DNA of 64,000 nucleotides from Mercurialis annua (taxonomy: Eukaryota; Streptophyta; Magnoliopsida; Malpighiales; Euphorbiaceae), in assembly GCF_937616625.2 (NCBI RefSeq), contig NC_065573.1, forward strand, positions 3,859,001 through 3,923,000, written 5' to 3'. Below the pieces are notes generated by a model. It made no database searches, was not told where the DNA came from, and worked only from the letters and a program-made list of their open reading frames with translations. The position numbers and the translations under genes were made by a program. Below, piece after piece: positions 1-11,498 of this stretch; the first letter of the stretch is position 1, and the number at the start of each line of letters is the position of its first letter.

Positions 1-97
1 GAAATCAAGGACCAAACCATCCCTTTTTCATATCTTGCCCTCCACTCCACGCATCTCACCATTCCTCTTATCTTATCTTTATTTTTTTTATTATTTA

Positions 98-136
<39 letters not shown>

Positions 137-632
137 TATATATTTAACTTATTATCTTTAATTACTCGTCGAGACTTCCGAGTTTCGACATTTTAATTTT
201 GAGGTTTTATCCGAAATAATAAACTCTCCAATTAGAGTGGTATATTGATATATTAATTATCAATATATTTTTATCTACGACGTCCAGTCGTATTCGCTAT
301 TCTATTAATCCCGTTTATATTCCTTTATTAAAATTTATATTTCCAATTTAAATTTTAAACTCATATTATTACGATACTCTTTTACGGATACATATAAATT
401 AAATTTATGTTTAAATTTAATTTACATATTCCGAATTTATAAATCACTTTCCGTGATTTAATTTAATAACCTTAAATTGTCAAATCTTACTATTATCCTT
501 TGACTACTAAACTTAGTCTTTTCGAATATTTTTCTTAATATTCGAAACCTCAAAATATTATTTTTAATATTTTGATTACTCCAATTTGACCTCGTGGCAT
601 ATTCTAATCACTTAAAATTACGGGGTATTACA
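1..632 (-). repeat. 3' LTR of element A, partial
   Basis: This is a direct repeat of 7630-8263. It ends at 632 with the complement of TGTAATACCCCG, the LTR start on the minus strand. A TA run near 103-130 is the only length difference I see between the two copies. The rest of this LTR lies left of position 1. Confidence 0.92.
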
Positions 633-668
633 TTCTCCCCTCCTTATAAAAATTCGTCCTCGAATTTA
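633..668 (-). other. Polypurine tract and preceding dyad of element A
   Basis: On the minus strand AAGGAGGGGAGAA (645-633) directly abuts the LTR start and would prime plus-strand DNA synthesis. About 6 nt before it lies AATTCG-AGGA-CGAATT (651-666), a perfect 6-bp inverted repeat. The same dyad stands before the PPT of B, C, D and Tekay. Confidence 0.88.
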
Positions 669-3600
669 AAATATTAGCCACATAATTTTATTAACCTTTA
701 ACATCTTTTATACCTTATTCCTTATGCTTTACTTAGCATAAGTTTATCTCTACTAGAGGTAGATTCTATAATCCATCCTTACAGTATTCGTGTACGATAC
801 ACGAAATACTTATCACGACTCTAGCTCGTCGGTTGCATCTTTATGCAATTTCCTTATATGTCACGATTCATCGTGACTTGGAGTTAACATTCCACATTTC
901 GTTATAACCTAGGTTATTCTTTATCATATTCCTCTCAACTTCTTAATTACGCTTCCTCCTTGAATCAGTGTCTTTCACTGAATGTTCTTCGTCTGTCAAC
1001 GAAGTGTAAGTTCTGACACTGTTCAATTGTATATACTTACACGATCTTTATCTCTTTTCACTTTACTTTCTCTTTGGATTTATACATTTCATCCATCGGT
1101 AAAGTGTGTTTTCTCACACTATTCCATCGTGTATATTTACACAATTTGTGTACTTTATAGCCTCTCTTTCTTTTATTTCTCTTAATACAAAGGAGATCAA
1201 TTACTTTGATCTCATAATGCTGCCTCTTAGCATTATTTTATGATCTTTTCATTATCGGTTAGGTTAACCTAACTCCATAGTCTTTTATACACTTGGGACG
1301 TGTATATTCTTACTACTGGGTTTACCCCTTTAAGTCGTTTGTTACTTATGGGCAACAAACGATACTATCTTCTAATTATTGACCTAAAACTTCTTAGAAG
1401 TTTTAATCTCCTGTAGACTTCTCCTTTATCGTCTAGACTCTCGTCAACTTGCTGTTATATGCAAAGTTTTGAGAGTATGGAACGCATGATCTTTATCATA
1501 CTGTTCACAATCACTTATATCGAGTCAAAAGTTTCTTGATACCAAGATATTTTGACTAATATCCTTTGACATCTCCCATCGATACACTTCTATGATGTCA
1601 TAGTACCTCTTTATGATACTAAAACAAATCACTTTATCGTGACACTCAGACTATACATGTCTGGTTCGCACACTATATCGTCCTGTTTCAGTATTTCATC
1701 AACAATACTGAAATTGCAAAACTTTTCTTTGCGTATGAATACTCATTACATACTCTAATGGAGTATTTCTAATTTATACTCTCTTTAAATTAATCACTTC
1801 ATATTGGTCTCATACTTGGTTGAGCCAATAGAATTCCAAAGTTTAAGACCTTACGTCTAATACCTGATCATACTTGACAATTCAAGGTATGAATGTCTTG
1901 TTTAATAATCACTAGCACATTAGTGTAGTATGCATATACTTTTTGCGAACCTCCACACTTTCACTGCGCTACTCTGTTTCACAATCCACTAACTGTTATC
2001 TTTACAGTTAAATTATAGGATCCTTATTTGATCTTCTTATATCATAATTCTAACTTTTATGACTTTTGATTCGTACGCAACTTACTCCTTGTATACTACA
2101 AGCAGTGCCTCTTGACTCCTACCATAATATCTCCTATTGTCTTAAATAGTTCGCACGTCGTATTACATCACTAATGTCTTTTGACTTTCGGTGCAACTAT
2201 AACTATTGTCAATTCCAAATCATGTATTGACAATTTACCTCATGCTTTCTCAGCCATCGAGGAACATAATATATATCTTTATCATGTTATATCATGACAT
2301 ATCTCTTTTTAACTCTTATAAACATCCTATGAGTAGTGCTAACACTTGCACTACTGTTAATCATTCTTTTTTAAATCCTCACATTCAATCTTACATTGAT
2401 TTGACCAATTAACTTTCCCACTTACTTGGTTGATTCTTGTTACTAGCGCAAAGATTTTTTTTTTAAAATCTTGCAATAACATTCACAATATTCTGCGACA
2501 TCCAAGAAATCACAATTTTTATAGCCATACTGGTTTATTTCACCTAACAACCACTTGAATCTTTCTCAAATTTATTAGATGTCATCTCAGACTTTTAGTG
2601 TCTCCTAAAATGTCACGCACATTTAGAGAACCTAATTTAATTCTGACGTTCTCTCAGAATTTACAACACTGGTCGCACACATTGTGTCTCCTTTCTTTAT
2701 TAGTCACACAGGCTCATTGTCCATTAACACCTCTTCCAGAAATAATCCAGAAATAGCTTGACTACATGTTCTTATATATCTCATAAGAACAGCTGAAGTG
2801 TTCGCTCACTCCATGTCCACATCAGAACTAGTAGTACTCATACTACGTTATGCAAATCCACTTATCGAATTTAACTTATACTACCTTCATGGTAGGCTTT
2901 AGTTTAACTTCTTTTGTTTCCACGTTTAACAAACGTGTGAGGCGTATTTCTATTATACTTCTCTATCTCTCTTCGTGCAATACTCTTTTGCACTCCTATA
3001 ATTATATCTACTACTGACACCTTCACTGTCAGTGTATCTTATCTCAATCTCAATTGAGTTTAAATTTGTGACTTTACTTACATTATAGCTAGGTAAAGTC
3101 AAACTCACTATTGTACTTATCGATAAAACATTTCCATGTTACTTACAGTATCGATACATACCAATCACAGCTTATGTTTTCTCTTCTTATTCTGCATTTA
3201 TAGCTTATATAATTCTTTAATATAAGCTCTTAGACTCTGTACTTCTTTTTATGTACATCTCTTTTTTTTAATAAGCGATTTATCTTACACTCGTACGCTT
3301 ATTCCATCGTAACTCATTTCATACGACGTTACTTTCTATATCACCTCTTTATATTCTTACATATCTTTACTAATGTCGTGTCCCTTTACGGGTCTACATT
3401 CATTTTCATTTCTTTATCGCGGAACTCTTTTCCATATATATCTACTTTCATCATACTATTTATCTCAAACTATGGCTTACTCAGAATCTTTCATTCATTA
3501 TGATGCATAAAACCCTCATACCTTATATGTTTGATCTGACTGTCGCTATGTATCGCGTCTTGACTATCCACATATAGCCCGAATGATCGCAGCTAAGAGT

Positions 3601-5150
3601 CATCCTCAATACTCTATAGCCACTACTACCTTTAATTAACTGACTATCAATTTCTTGTTCCGTTTTCAAAACATTTCATATTAAAAATAAAACATCTGTT
3701 TCACACTTTCCACTTTTGGTCGGCCATACTTTAAATATTCCAGGCCCGACATTCAGAATACATGTACTCTATATGTATATTCCGCACCAGCCAGCCAAGA
3801 CTTCACAGTCACTAGGCCCGGTTATCGGAATTTTCACAATTTGAAACCACTGTTTCACAACAGTTTTCAAATTCATTTACATATCTATGGAGCTTACATT
3901 GATAATCCTAAGTTAATTAAACTCTATAATTCATAATTTCATCACTTGCACTTTTGGCTCACTGCCAAAATTCACGCAAGTTTCCTATCGTTACTTTCAA
4001 AAACAACTATCGTCTACCTCTCCGTTCGACGATCGCAACGGTTAATCTCTAGGTAACCGTCTTAGGAATATCATATTCCAAAATTAAACCGATCCAACGG
4101 TTCAATTAAAAGTTATCAATTTTTTACTAGACCCTATCGGTTTTCAGACATCATCTGAAACTTACTTTATCAATACACTATGTCAATCAACTACACTTTG
4201 AATCATGTATCTTCCACTTGCCTTGAGTCTTCCTAAACTCAAGTTATACTATCACTAGTGAGAAGTCACGTATCTCTAACGTCTTAATCACTACTTTATC
4301 AGTAGGTTATATCTCTCCTTTCTTACTTCTAGTGTCTCAGGGTACAATTCCCTAAACATCTTGTTTAAGGATATTCTTATCCTTAACTTGTCATAGCTCG
4401 GATATGCATTGATATCCGGATACCTGTTGTAGTTCATTTAATTACACATAGCTCTGTACTTCTCAGTTACAACTTTATTCTCCAACTTCCACTCTTGTAT
4501 GCTTATGTTGCCCCCTCGAGAATCGCTTACTACTTGATCTCGAGTATTTACTTTTGTTACAGAGTTCTGGTCTAGGTATACTTACAATAAAAACAAATTT
4601 GTATGAAATATTTCAATCATTTGCGCGCATTTTCAAAACAATTTGTTTTAAAAATCACTTTTAAAATATTTGCATAGTTGTGCATAGGGTGATGACGTCT
4701 CATGTCTAGGCACAATTATGCTTTTAAAATCATTTAAATGAATAACCATAACAGGTTATATCATTTGGTTTTTGTAAGTTTCCTCCTGACCCTAAACTCT
4801 GTAACCAGTAAGATTTCTCCACAACTACTCCACTTCTCTGAATTTGTACTTCTTCTATTAATCATCTCCTTGTACTACTATCGAATGACTTCGACAGTGT
4901 CTTCACGTTATTTCCATGCTTGATATTCAAGCATCGTTATCGAATTGTCTAGACGACTCGCACGCGTATATCGCAGTCTTATATCCCAAAAGGGAAGGCT
5001 GAGAACCTATGAAACATAAGAATATATGTAGGAGACATGACTCGAATCCTATGTGCTGCAGTAGTTCCTATGAGTACCTATGACATCTACCCCATACTTT
5101 ATTTTCCATGTATCAGCAATGTTTTTAAATTCTCGAGTCCGAGAACTATT

Positions 5151-5162
5151 GCTCTGATACCA
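5151..5162 (-). other. Primer binding site of element A (tRNA-iMet type)
   Basis: Minus-strand TGGTATCAGAGC lies four bases inside the 5' LTR end at 5167. It matches the 3' end of plant initiator tRNA-Met, the usual primer of Ty3/Gypsy and many LARD elements. Confidence 0.92.
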
Positions 5163-5521
5163 ACTTTGTCACGACCCAAATTCATGGATCACGACCGGCG
5201 CTAGGAAATGGGAGTGGTTGCTCCGAAACCCGTAGCAAGCCTAAAAACCTTTATAAATTTTTCGCAAATCAAGACCATACATCACGTATGATCAGTTTTC
5301 AGAAAACATCGTTAAAACATTTCTCTCGTTTAACGAAAACACATTTCTGAAAAACGGGTTCTTAAAACCCCGATTGTATTTCAAGAAACCTGAGCGCAAA
5401 CATCAATCTCAGTTGACGCACTCGCTCTGTTTCCAATACAATCCTAAAATGCTAAACACATGAAACCAGTGTATCTCTCAAACAACTGGTCCTAGCATTT
5501 TAGAAAACACGCAGCTTTTCA

Positions 5522-5524
<3 letters not shown>

Positions 5525-5599
<75 letters not shown>
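5525..5599. repeat. AT dinucleotide microsatellite (about 37 units)
   Basis: Uninterrupted alternating A and T within the LTR of element A, near its U5 end. Long pure runs mutate fast; the copy in the other LTR lies outside the window. Confidence 0.97.
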
Positions 5600-5602
<3 letters not shown>

Positions 5603-6150
5603 TAGTTCAAATCAGAGTATATCAAAATAGTTTGAACTGCTGTAAATAAAAAGACAGACTTCCCAGTACCCGACTACTTGCAGCTCTAGAGGTATGGCTG
5701 ACATTGACTTCCAGAATTACTGTGGAAGTCTGACCTCGTACTTGATAACCTGAAAGGTAAACGTTGGGGAGGGTCAGAAATATAAATATTTCTGAGTGAG
5801 TCTACAAATTTACGGTTGAATATTCAAATCGCAAATACATAAAATATTTGTATATGTAAAATATTACCAATTAGTCGATCCAGATGAAACCCTACAAGAC
5901 AGACTATTGTATGGGTCTCAACCTACACAATATAGGCCTTAGACCGTGAACTGAATCACTGCCGTCTAAGCCGAGTGTCTGGACCGTAACCGTGAAACTG
6001 CCATCACAGTACTGCCTGTGACCGTCACCGTTACTGCCGTCTCAGACTGTTAAGTCAGGGTCGCTAGCACTTCCAACGCCCAATGACATTAACTGACCTC
6101 TATGTCAGACACATGCTCGTATCGAGAAACACTACTGGTGATCACACAGT

Positions 6151-6169
6151 CCTATTGACAACCAATAGG
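6151..6169 (-). promoter_or_regulatory. Conserved LTR hairpin, copy in element A
   Basis: In the element's sense (minus) strand the stem CCTATTG pairs with CAATAGG across a 5-nt loop, followed by actgtgtgatcaccagt. Matching hairpins with changed but still pairing stems lie in B, C, D and Tekay. Probably a structured RNA element of the R-U5 part of the transcript; the role is inferred only. Confidence 0.7.
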
Positions 6170-6753
6170 AAGCTTGTTCCAATGGATCTTTCATGGTTAA
6201 GTTATACTAGTGCGATTTGTTATTTAAAACAGTTTAAATATAAATATTCAAAAGTAAAAACCACAAAGTAAAACTCACAGTACTGTCATCCCCATTTTTA
6301 AAAACGTAAGCTCCAAGCAAGCTTGTCAGTCAAACACGTTGGTGTTTGGCTCACTAGATCGACCACTCGTCGGATCTAATTAAAATTCAAATGTCAAAAC
6401 ACATCAGACATTGAATTTCTAACTCTAGTCCTATCGTATAAACGATAGACTCAATAAACAAACTCTGACACTATAAATATCGCATATAAACTAATCTCAA
6501 TATTGAACTTCTCGTTCAATATATAATACCACTCTTGGTATGGACTTGTAGTCCTTTTAACATTAATCACTTTGATTAACGTAGGACTTTATTAAAACAT
6601 CACATTGTTTTAATAAACCAACTATCCTCAAACGTCTAGGTTCTTTTTAACCTTTTAAACGTATCAGCTAACGTTTATGAAGTCCCTTGAATCAACAATC
6701 GAGTATACAACTCGAACTAGGACGAAAACGTCCAAATACCGGACCTCCGACTC

Positions 6754-6858
6754 GCTGTGCGTCCGCACAGCCCTGGCTGTGCGCTCGCACAACCTTTCCC
6801 TGGGCTGTGCGCCCGCACAGCGCTTTGGCTGTGCGTGTGCACAGCCACGGGGACACTC
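6754..6858. repeat. GC-rich dyad cluster in the LTR of element A
   Basis: Several copies of a GC-rich palindrome occur in a row, for example GCTGTGCG-cc-CGCACAGC at 6804-6821, in AT-rich surroundings. It lies about 340-440 bp downstream of the predicted transcription start on the minus strand, so it would be in the leader RNA. Overlapping short ORFs on both strands follow from the base composition and are not genes. Confidence 0.8.
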
Positions 6859-7215
6859 CCCGGGCCAAATCCGACATGTTTCCGATGCTCCGGAACATTC
6901 AAAAATATTAATTCAACACTCTACTACACAATCCAATTCAATTCTATAATTAAAACGTTGAATCGATACGCACACGATCGATTCGATACGTTTACCATTT
7001 AATATCGAATATATAATAATTATATATCGAAATAAACTTCATATACGAGATTAATACCTCGATTACTTGAATAATCGTTAAAGAAACGGAGTCGGAATCG
7101 CGAAATGGATCGCGCCGCGGCGGGACCTAATTTCCCGCGCACTCACCTCTGCTTGCTCAGCAAGCAGGTCCTTCATTTCATTCTGCAAAATGAAATAAGC
7201 GTCCCCCCCTCACTT

Positions 7216-7239
7216 CTATTTATAGAGAAATTTGATTGG
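7216..7239 (-). promoter_or_regulatory. LTR promoter of element A: CCAAT and TATA boxes
   Basis: Minus-strand TATAAATAG is at 7224-7216 and CCAAT at 7239-7235, an order and sense suited to minus-strand transcription starting near 7190. The prediction rests on motif and position. Confidence 0.6.
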
Positions 7240-7726
7240 CTAAAGTACTATTTGATACTAGCTCAATCATGCATTTTAACCCTGATTTTAATTAGTCGTC
7301 CGTAGTCCAAACGGAGACTAATTCCAAATTTTACAAAACTTTACCCAAAAATCCAATAAAATATAAAACGAATAAAAATATAATTTTTATTCGCATCCGG
7401 CTTATATTTTATTTTTAATAAATCCCAGAAGATTTATTAGGTTCAAATCAGTCCCACTTGAATAAAATTACTATATCTAAATTCCATAAAAATTTGACGG
7501 TAGCTTCGTCAAATTATTTCGCGAATATTAACATCAAAATTATTCGCTCGGGACGTATAAATTATTTTATTTTAATTTGGACTAACTAATATATTTAATT
7601 AGTTAATAACTGCAACTAATTAAAGAAAAGAAATCAAGGACCAAACCATCCCTTTTTCATATCTTGCCCTCCACTCCACGCATCTCACCATTCCTCTTAT
7701 CTTATCTTTATTTTTTTTATTATTTA

Positions 7727-7767
<41 letters not shown>

Positions 7768-9148
7768 TATATATTTAACTTATTATCTTTAATTACTCGT
7801 CGAGACTTCCGAGTTTCGACATTTTAATTTTGAGGTTTTATCCGAAATAATAAACTCTCCAATTAGAGTGGTATATTGATATATTAATTATCAATATATT
7901 TTTATCTACGACGTCCAGTCGTATTCGCTATTCTATTAATCCCGTTTATATTCCTTTATTAAAATTTATATTTCCAATTTAAATTTTAAACTCATATTAT
8001 TACGATACTCTTTTACGGATACATATAAATTAAATTTATGTTTAAATTTAATTTACATATTCCGAATTTATAAATCACTTTCCGTGATTTAATTTAATAA
8101 CCTTAAATTGTCAAATCTTACTATTATCCTTTGACTACTAAACTTAGTCTTTTCGAATATTTTTCTTAATATTCGAAACCTCAAAATATTATTTTTAATA
8201 TTTTGATTACTCCAATTTGACCTCGTGGCATATTCTAATCACTTAAAATTACGGGGTATTACAATTCCATCCTTGAAATCTTGAGTTCATCGGTAAGCAA
8301 TCATTCTTCACATTTCAGTTTTTGCTCGATATTGACATCTTCGTTCATTAATGATAACTCTCTCGTTTCAGCGTGAAATTTTGTTCCGTTTGATTCCTGA
8401 GATTGTAGACTCAGCCCTCTACAAGTCCGAGCTTAGTTTTCACATAACGGTACGTTATATTTTCAGTAATAGCCGCCGCCGTTTTACCGCGTTTATGTAA
8501 TTTTCTGTTTTTGAATCTAAATCGACCTCTTTGAATTTTAATCCGTTTCGCAGCCGTTTGGAGATCGAAATCAGTTTTGTTTGTTCCCCGTCATAGTAGA
8601 CTCGTTCCTCTACGTTGCTACACTTTTCTTTCGTCAAACGGCACGTAAACGAACCCGTATCAGTCGCTGCCGTTTCATCATTTTATATGGTTATAAACTG
8701 AAATGTTCTAAGTTGTTTCCTGCCAAATCCTTTGATTATGATTGCTGCAATTTGTGGATTTATGCTCTTGTTCATGTTATGGTTTAATTTGCATGTCTCT
8801 GGATTTCTTCATTCAATTTGAAATGTGATTGTTATGGTTTAAGATTGGGTTGTTTTCATAACTTTTGCAATTGGTTTTGAAGTGATTATATTTGGCGGGG
8901 TTGTCACTGGACAAAGGAATTTGGTTTTGTTTAAATTGAATGGTAGTGGTGGTTAAAGGATAAGAATGGTCCTTAGATTATTTTGTTTTAAACCAATTGG
9001 TTCCTTAAGTAATTATTATCTTTTGATTATTTGATTTTGATTTTAAATAGGGAATTTCATTTCAAAGTGAATGTTTGACGATTTGATAATATTATTTTAA
9101 AAATCTAAAAATAATATTTGAATTCATTTATAATTAAATTTATTATTA

Positions 9149-10305
9149 GGGTGGCGATATTTCCAGAGCAAGTTTTGATACGGCCAGAGCATCTATAATA
9201 ATTAACTATTTCTTTCTTTTATTTAATATTTTTATTCTTAAATTAGCTTTATTGTTTTTGGGAAGTAATCAATGCAATAAATTTTTCATTACAAGACGTA
9301 CAATAAAAGCATTCGGATCCGTCATGGAAATCACATGGTCTCTACCTCCAGATTTCTGCTAGTACTTAGACAAGTTAGATTGATACAAAATATATATAAC
9401 ATCAAATGATGAATGATACACCATCGCGTAAGCAAATTTTCAACATCATCCCTTCTATAAACAATCCTGAATTTTTAATCTCCAGCTCCTATGAAGCATT
9501 TTTACTATTTCCTAAAAAAAGGAATGGCTGACAAGAAATAAAGAAGCAAATGGAATCTCAAGCCGCTATATCCATTAACAGAGTTTCTGCAACTCCTCCG
9601 AGCACCAACCATGACACTTACACACGCAACATTCATTGAACTGACTGATAAAAAAAATCTCAACTAATTTTCTCTTTACTCACTTTTGATTACTGAAAGC
9701 TACTCTTTTTAAAATTTAACATGATACTTGTGAAACGAATATACATGGACAATTCAATATGCATAATGTCGCAGGGAATCTACATTCAAATTCGGTAGCA
9801 AATCTCAGCTCTTAATTCTTGTGAAAAAGGGAGAAAATTGAATAAAACCTGCAACTTTTACAGCTTTTCTACTAAAAAATCTAAACATCACAACTGTTAA
9901 AATGCGATACCCATTAAAAAATTCAACTAAAATAACTGATAATTTAAGTAATCTACACATAACACTACAAACTATATCAAACAAATCCGTCAAAATTCAA
10001 TCTCAATCATCCAACAATTCAAAAATTCTTCAAAAAGATAGCTATTTTAACTAAACCCAACTCAGTTCTAGGATCAGTCATAAGATGGCCATGAGTATTA
10101 AAACTCAAAGAAGAAGAAAACGGAACAATTCATGTAAAGAAAAATTTATTGCATTGATTACTTCCCAAAAACAATAAAGCTAATTTAGGAATAAAAATAA
10201 TAAACAAAAGAAAGAAATAGTTAACTATTATAGAAGGGCAGTAATGTCTCAATTTTAAAAACTGCTCTGGCCGTATCAAAACTTGCTCTGGAAATATCGC
10301 TACCC
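9149..10305. mobile_element. Non-autonomous TIR DNA transposon, possibly Mutator-like
   Basis: It is absent from the same place in the 3' LTR (near 18715), which gives a clean empty site. It starts GGGTGGCGATATTTCC and ends with the complement of GGGTAGCGATATTTCC. The inverted repeats run about 140-170 bp (left 9149-9291, right 10136-10305, with an ~28-nt indel between arms). The interior has no convincing ORF. Long arms suggest a MULE-type element. The target duplication lies in an ATT run, so its length (5 or 8 bp) cannot be fixed and a hAT origin is not excluded. Confidence 0.82.
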
Positions 10306-11353
10306 TATTATTATTATTTATAATAAATGGGAATTGGATATTTATTATCAATCTATAACTTTATAAATTTTCGGGTGATGGTATTTATTTTAGAGATTTC
10401 GACTTACTAATTAGAAATTTAAATAATATTATTATTATTTACAATTTAAAATTTATCTTGGGCATTAATATTTTAAATTTAAATTAATATTAAACTTAAT
10501 ATATATTATATATATGATTTTGTAAAGACTATATTAAATGACAATTGGGGATTTCATTTAATTTGAAAGTGGTCAAATTAGTCATATTATTTTTAAGACC
10601 TAAAAATAATATTTAAGTTAGTTAAAAATTAAATTAATTAATATTATTAATTATTATTTAATTGATAATTTTAGATTTTTGGCTTAGAATGCCTATGTCA
10701 TTAAAGTGAGATTTTTAGCTTTTATTTATTTATTAATTTATTATTTGAAGTTTTTGTCGGTAATTATTAATTACTTGGATTTCAAGCTATTAAGTTCTAT
10801 TTTGATATTAATTAATATTTTATTTAATATTATAATTAAAAACTGTGGTTTATAATTCTGGAATATCAGTTGGGTCGGTTTGGACTTGGGTCACCGACAT
10901 GTGGGTTTAGCTTGGTAGTTTTGAAAAAATCGGCTAACCCACTATTTGAGGAATTGATTTTATTTATCATTTATATATTATTTTAATAATATTTTCGGAT
11001 TGGATTTAAGTGCGAACTCAATAGTCTTGAATTATTTACGGCATTATAATTTATTTGAGAATTGTGTTTCTCTGTGATTTATCTGGTTTATTAATTGTGC
11101 TAGTCCTACGTGGTGTCTTGTAATCTTAGAGTTAGGGGTCGTTCGGATATTAACCTACTTATTATTTTAGACCTGTCGACTGCTCGTGCTCCGGAGTCTA
11201 CGCAGGGTTACCTGTTTGCCAAGATCACGTGGATAAGCAAGTTATGAGTTTGTAGTGCTATTTACCGCTTTATTAAGTACCTCATCGTATTTAAATATTA
11301 TAAATGCTGTTGAACTGTTTTTACGGATTATGGATCTGTATTGAAACGAGCTA

Positions 11354-11373
11354 CTCGATAGGTTTGTATCGAG
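11354..11373 (+). promoter_or_regulatory. Conserved LTR hairpin, copy in Tekay
   Basis: CTCGATA pairs with TATCGAG over a 6-nt loop and is followed by actgtgtgcaccggt. It sits at the same place as CCTATTG/CAATAGG of A, B and C and CCTAATG/CATTAGG of D. Most stem pairs have changed, yet pairing is complete. Confidence 0.72.
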
Positions 11374-11429
11374 ACTGTGTGCACCGGTAAGTACCCTGGG
11401 AATCGGCAGACTAAAGTCTTGCTTACGCT

Positions 11430-11430
<1 letters not shown>

Positions 11431-11496
<66 letters not shown>
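11431..11496. repeat. TA dinucleotide microsatellite
   Basis: A pure TA run in the 5' LTR of Tekay. Overlapping ORFs made of alternating Tyr and Ile are artefacts. Confidence 0.97.

Positions 11497-11498
<2 letters not shown>

Larger units (their letters stand above)
633..5166 (-). other. Internal region of element A, non-coding, packed with short stem-loops
   Basis: No retroelement protein domain is recognisable in six frames; the few ORFs are under 70 codons and scattered. From about 660 to 4550 it is instead filled with short inverted repeats, mostly 6-9 bp arms with 2-15 nt loops. Examples: CTTATGCT/AGCATAAG (721-742), GTCACGAT/ATCGTGAC (860-877), GAGATCAA/TTGATCTC (1193-1213), ATAATGCT/AGCATTAT (1214-1236), CGTTTGTT/AACAAACG (1336-1361), AGCTTATAT/ATATAAGCT (3202-3228), TTTTGGC/GCCAAAA (3952-3970). 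Adjacent stems differ in sequence, so this is not a tandem repeat. What the structure does is unknown; packaging or RNA stability is conceivable. Confidence 0.75.
1..8263 (-). mobile_element. Element A: LARD-like non-autonomous LTR retrotransposon (3' LTR cut by window edge)
   Basis: Read on the minus strand the order is 5' LTR (8263 to 5167), PBS complementary to initiator tRNA-Met, about 4.5 kb of internal DNA, polypurine tract, then the first 632 bp of the 3' LTR before the window ends. The internal part has no gag, protease, RT or integrase motif in any frame and no long ORF. LTRs of 3.1 kb around a non-coding interior fit large retrotransposon derivatives (LARDs), which depend on enzymes made by another element. 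The visible 3' LTR portion looks identical to the matching part of the 5' LTR apart from the length of a TA run, so insertion is recent. It lies within the 5' LTR of the Tekay copy; the expected 5-bp target duplication attcc is seen at 8264-8268, and its partner would lie left of the window. Confidence 0.85.
5167..8263 (-). repeat. 5' LTR of element A (3.1 kb)
   Basis: It begins on the minus strand with TGTAATACCCCG (at 8263) and ends with GGGTCGTGACA (at 5167), giving TG...CA ends. It holds a CCAAT box and TATA box near 7216-7239, a GC-rich dyad cluster at 6754-6858, the conserved hairpin at 6151-6169 and a long AT microsatellite at 5525-5599. At 3097 bp it is long for an LTR but normal for LARDs. 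Confidence 0.9.

Noticed and set aside
5151..5162. A tRNA-Met gene fragment
   Set aside because: Only the 12-nt primer-binding complement is present, at the expected place beside an LTR.
6677..7002. Overlapping ORFs on both strands in the GC-rich part of LTR A
   Set aside because: They are produced by the GC-rich dyads; no domain, and four frames are open at once.
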